Assembly (NCBI RefSeq): GCF_033807715.1 | Contig: NC_084590.1 | Location: 8,446,327 to 8,510,326 of the forward strand | Origin: Cololabis saira | Taxonomy: Eukaryota; Chordata; Actinopteri; Beloniformes; Belonidae | Direction of reading: 5' to 3' | DNA length: 64,000 nt | Shown here: positions 1-64,000 of the stretch, in pieces | Position numbering within the stretch: the first letter of the stretch is position 1 | Layout of the letters: each line of letters begins with the position of its first letter | Position numbers and translations under genes: made by a program | Notes under the pieces: generated by a model | Told to the model about the DNA's origin: nothing | Database searches by the model: none | What the model saw: the letters and a program-made list of their open reading frames with translations, nothing else

Positions 1-186
1 GTTCTGGAGGGGTGGACTCCACCCCCACACTCCAGCACCACGGCCCGCATGCCGTCGTCAACCATAAAGCCCAAGATCAGCAGCACCAAGAACCGAAGCC
101 ACGCAGTGGTGGTCAAGATTCACACGGTCACTCTGGCAACTACAGTCATGACAGCGGTATTCACCAACTTCTGGACCTCCTTTTAG
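1..186 (+). CDS. Open frame at left edge; candidate 3' end of a nested antisense gene (OMG-like?)
   Basis: Frame 1 is open from the window edge to a TAG at 184-186 (61 codons). The product is Ser/Thr/Pro-rich first (TPPPHSSTTARMPSS) and ends in a hydrophobic stretch (VTLATTVMTAVFTNFW), the layout of a GPI-anchored protein tail. In mammals OMG, EVI2A and EVI2B lie inside the equivalent NF1 intron (human intron 36), transcribed opposite to NF1, and that is the strand and place seen here. I do not recognise the residues as OMG; the idea rests on position, strand and composition. It could equally be a chance frame. Confidence 0.3.
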   Translation, partial: VLEGWTPPPHSSTTARMPSSTIKPKISSTKNRSHAVVVKIHTVTLATTVMTAVFTNFWTSF

Positions 187-794
187 TGGATACGCAAAGA
201 TCCCAGTCTGGGCCTGAACACTGAACGCTACGATGGACGCCCCTCTGGTGTGTCCCTGAGGTAGAAGAAGTAGTGCATGTTGATGTAAGACTCGGTCTGC
301 GTGAACATGTGTGGACCATATCCAACACCAGACCGGGACCAGGCCGACTGTGTTTCAAGAAAAATATGATAAAAACTTGACATGTCAACTAAGTCCAACT
401 GTAAGATGTGAAATATAATTAAAAATATGCCTTTGGCAAAACAGTGAGGATAAAAATAAATAATAAAATCTCAGAGAGAGAGAGAGATGGTCCATCAGAA
501 TTTTATCATTGGTTACTCAGACAAACGGAAAAAAATGGAGAAGCTATGAGAGTCCCTGTTGACCGGTCCAAACCATGTACCGGGGGGGGCGACAAGCTTA
601 AACTGTCTTATAGTCTGCTCTTCCTGCTGTCCAGATAGTAAATGGTCTTTAGCTGTCATGACTCCAGTTTTCAAGGCAAATGTATTTGTATATTACAATT
701 CAAAGACAATTAAAGCTTGGTTTAACATTTAAACAAAAATAAATAATCAAAGAAAGAACAATTGTTAAACTCAGTGGTTAAAATATGATCCAGG

Positions 795-990
795 TTTGAA
801 ACTCAAGTTTAAAAGTACCAGTGGAGGTTTGGATCTTTATTCAGGTGCAGCTGAGAGCAGGTGAGTCTTTAACCTGGACTTAAATAAACTGTTTCAGCTG
901 ATCTGAGGCTTTCTGGGCGTTAGTTCCCGACATGTGGAGCATAGAAGCTGAACGCAGCTTCTGCATGTCTGGTTTTGACTCTGACTAGTA
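795..990 (-). mobile_element. L2/Maui-like LINE relic, C-terminal coding end
   Basis: Read on the minus strand this matches the stretch 8980-9120 of the larger LINE relic on the plus strand: a segment giving FYAPHVWKKLPESLRSA followed by the same run-out. That is the end of the reverse transcriptase ORF of teleost L2-type elements. It is broken and non-coding. Confidence 0.6.
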
Positions 991-1039
991 GCAACTAGGC
1001 TAGGTCAAACCAGGACTAGCAGAACTGTAACCAGAACTA

Positions 1040-1158
1040 GTACAAATCAGGACTTATTTATTTTATTTTCTGCGATGTGATGATGCTTTAATGTCTCTGT
1101 AAAGCAATTTGAATAACCTTGTTGAATTGTGCTATACAAATAAACTTGCCTTGCCCTA
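1040..1158 (+). mobile_element. L2/Maui-like LINE 3' tail
   Basis: It ends in the phrase TGTGCTATACAAATAAACTT GCC, which also closes the LINE pieces at 9215-9250 and 34550-34602. It is a truncated retrotransposon 3' end pointing away from nf1. Confidence 0.6.
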
Positions 1159-1370
1159 CGCTAAGCTACCCCACCTTATTCTACCTTAGTCTAGTCTGCT
1201 TCGGCTTACTCTACTCTTTTCTTCAGTCTTCATGTAAAGTGATAAAAACAGTTGTGTTGTGTAAACCTGCACAGGCTCAGAAGGGCTCAAAGGAAACCAG
1301 CGAAGGTAGAAAGGATTTATCACCAGAGGAACACGACAATGGTACTGGGGAGATTAGGTGGACAATCCTA

Positions 1371-63914
<62,544 letters not shown>

Positions 63915-64000
63915 CTAGAGGAAGAAAGCAAACAGCTTTACAAACATCAGAGGAAGTGAATCATCTGGATGCGTCCAGCTGCGGGACACCAACCCTGCAG

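Noticed and set aside
161..388. Minus-strand frames at the left edge (for example ESYINMHYFFYLRDTPEGRP)
   Set aside because: Plausible-looking, but no family recognised, no clear splice sites, and no match to the next expected nf1 exon.

Overview
The window is vertebrate nuclear DNA, almost certainly from a ray-finned (teleost) fish. It holds intron-split coding sequence with GT-AG boundaries and a dense load of teleost-type mobile elements: L2/Maui-like, Tx1/L1-like and Rex1-like LINE relics, tRNA-derived SINEs, hAT, pogo/Tc1, Harbinger-like and foldback DNA elements, plus minisatellites and long (AC)n and (ATGG)n tracts. No bacterial, plasmid or viral gene was seen.

One host gene fills the window on the minus strand: neurofibromin (nf1), a RasGAP tumour suppressor. 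I traced 29 consecutive coding exons, from 63914 (most 5') down to 1372 (most 3'). They total 3973 coding bases and correspond to human NF1 codons of about 196 to 1591, i.e. human exons 6 to 36. Exon lengths and phases match the human gene as I remember it, nearly exon by exon. The first five exons lie beyond the right edge and the exon starting with the human exon 37 equivalent lies beyond the left edge. The arginine finger (FRGNSLASK) and the FLRFVNPA motif of the GAP domain are intact, and every junction checked keeps frame, so this looks like a working gene. Which teleost paralogue (nf1a or nf1b) cannot be decided here.

Two pieces of the human protein are not found, both in the cysteine/serine-rich domain: the whole equivalent of human exon 17 (52 codons; the intron there is only 154 bp) and the first 31 codons of human exon 21, which carry the KRRMS kinase site. 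Both losses preserve frame.

Layout by region. 1-1371: intron at the human intron 36 position. It has an open plus-strand frame at the edge that could be the tail of a nested antisense gene such as OMG, and LINE scraps. 1372-6694: Sec14-proximal and GAP exons, with Harbinger/Myb-like and hAT relics and a 57-bp partial copy of one exon. 6695-21602: one 14.9-kb intron full of LINE relics and two arrays of the same 40-bp minisatellite. 21603-30292: GAP exons separated by hAT, SINE and pogo-like elements. 30293-47657: central exons, with nested transposons and a SINE that has duplicated a splice donor. 47658-63914: 5' exons, including a 2.7-kb array of a 21-bp unit born inside a LINE relic.

The large minisatellites mostly lie inside or against transposable elements, and several elements are nested with clean target-site duplications. 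No multi-gene system is present; the noteworthy biology is transposon remodelling of one essential host gene.
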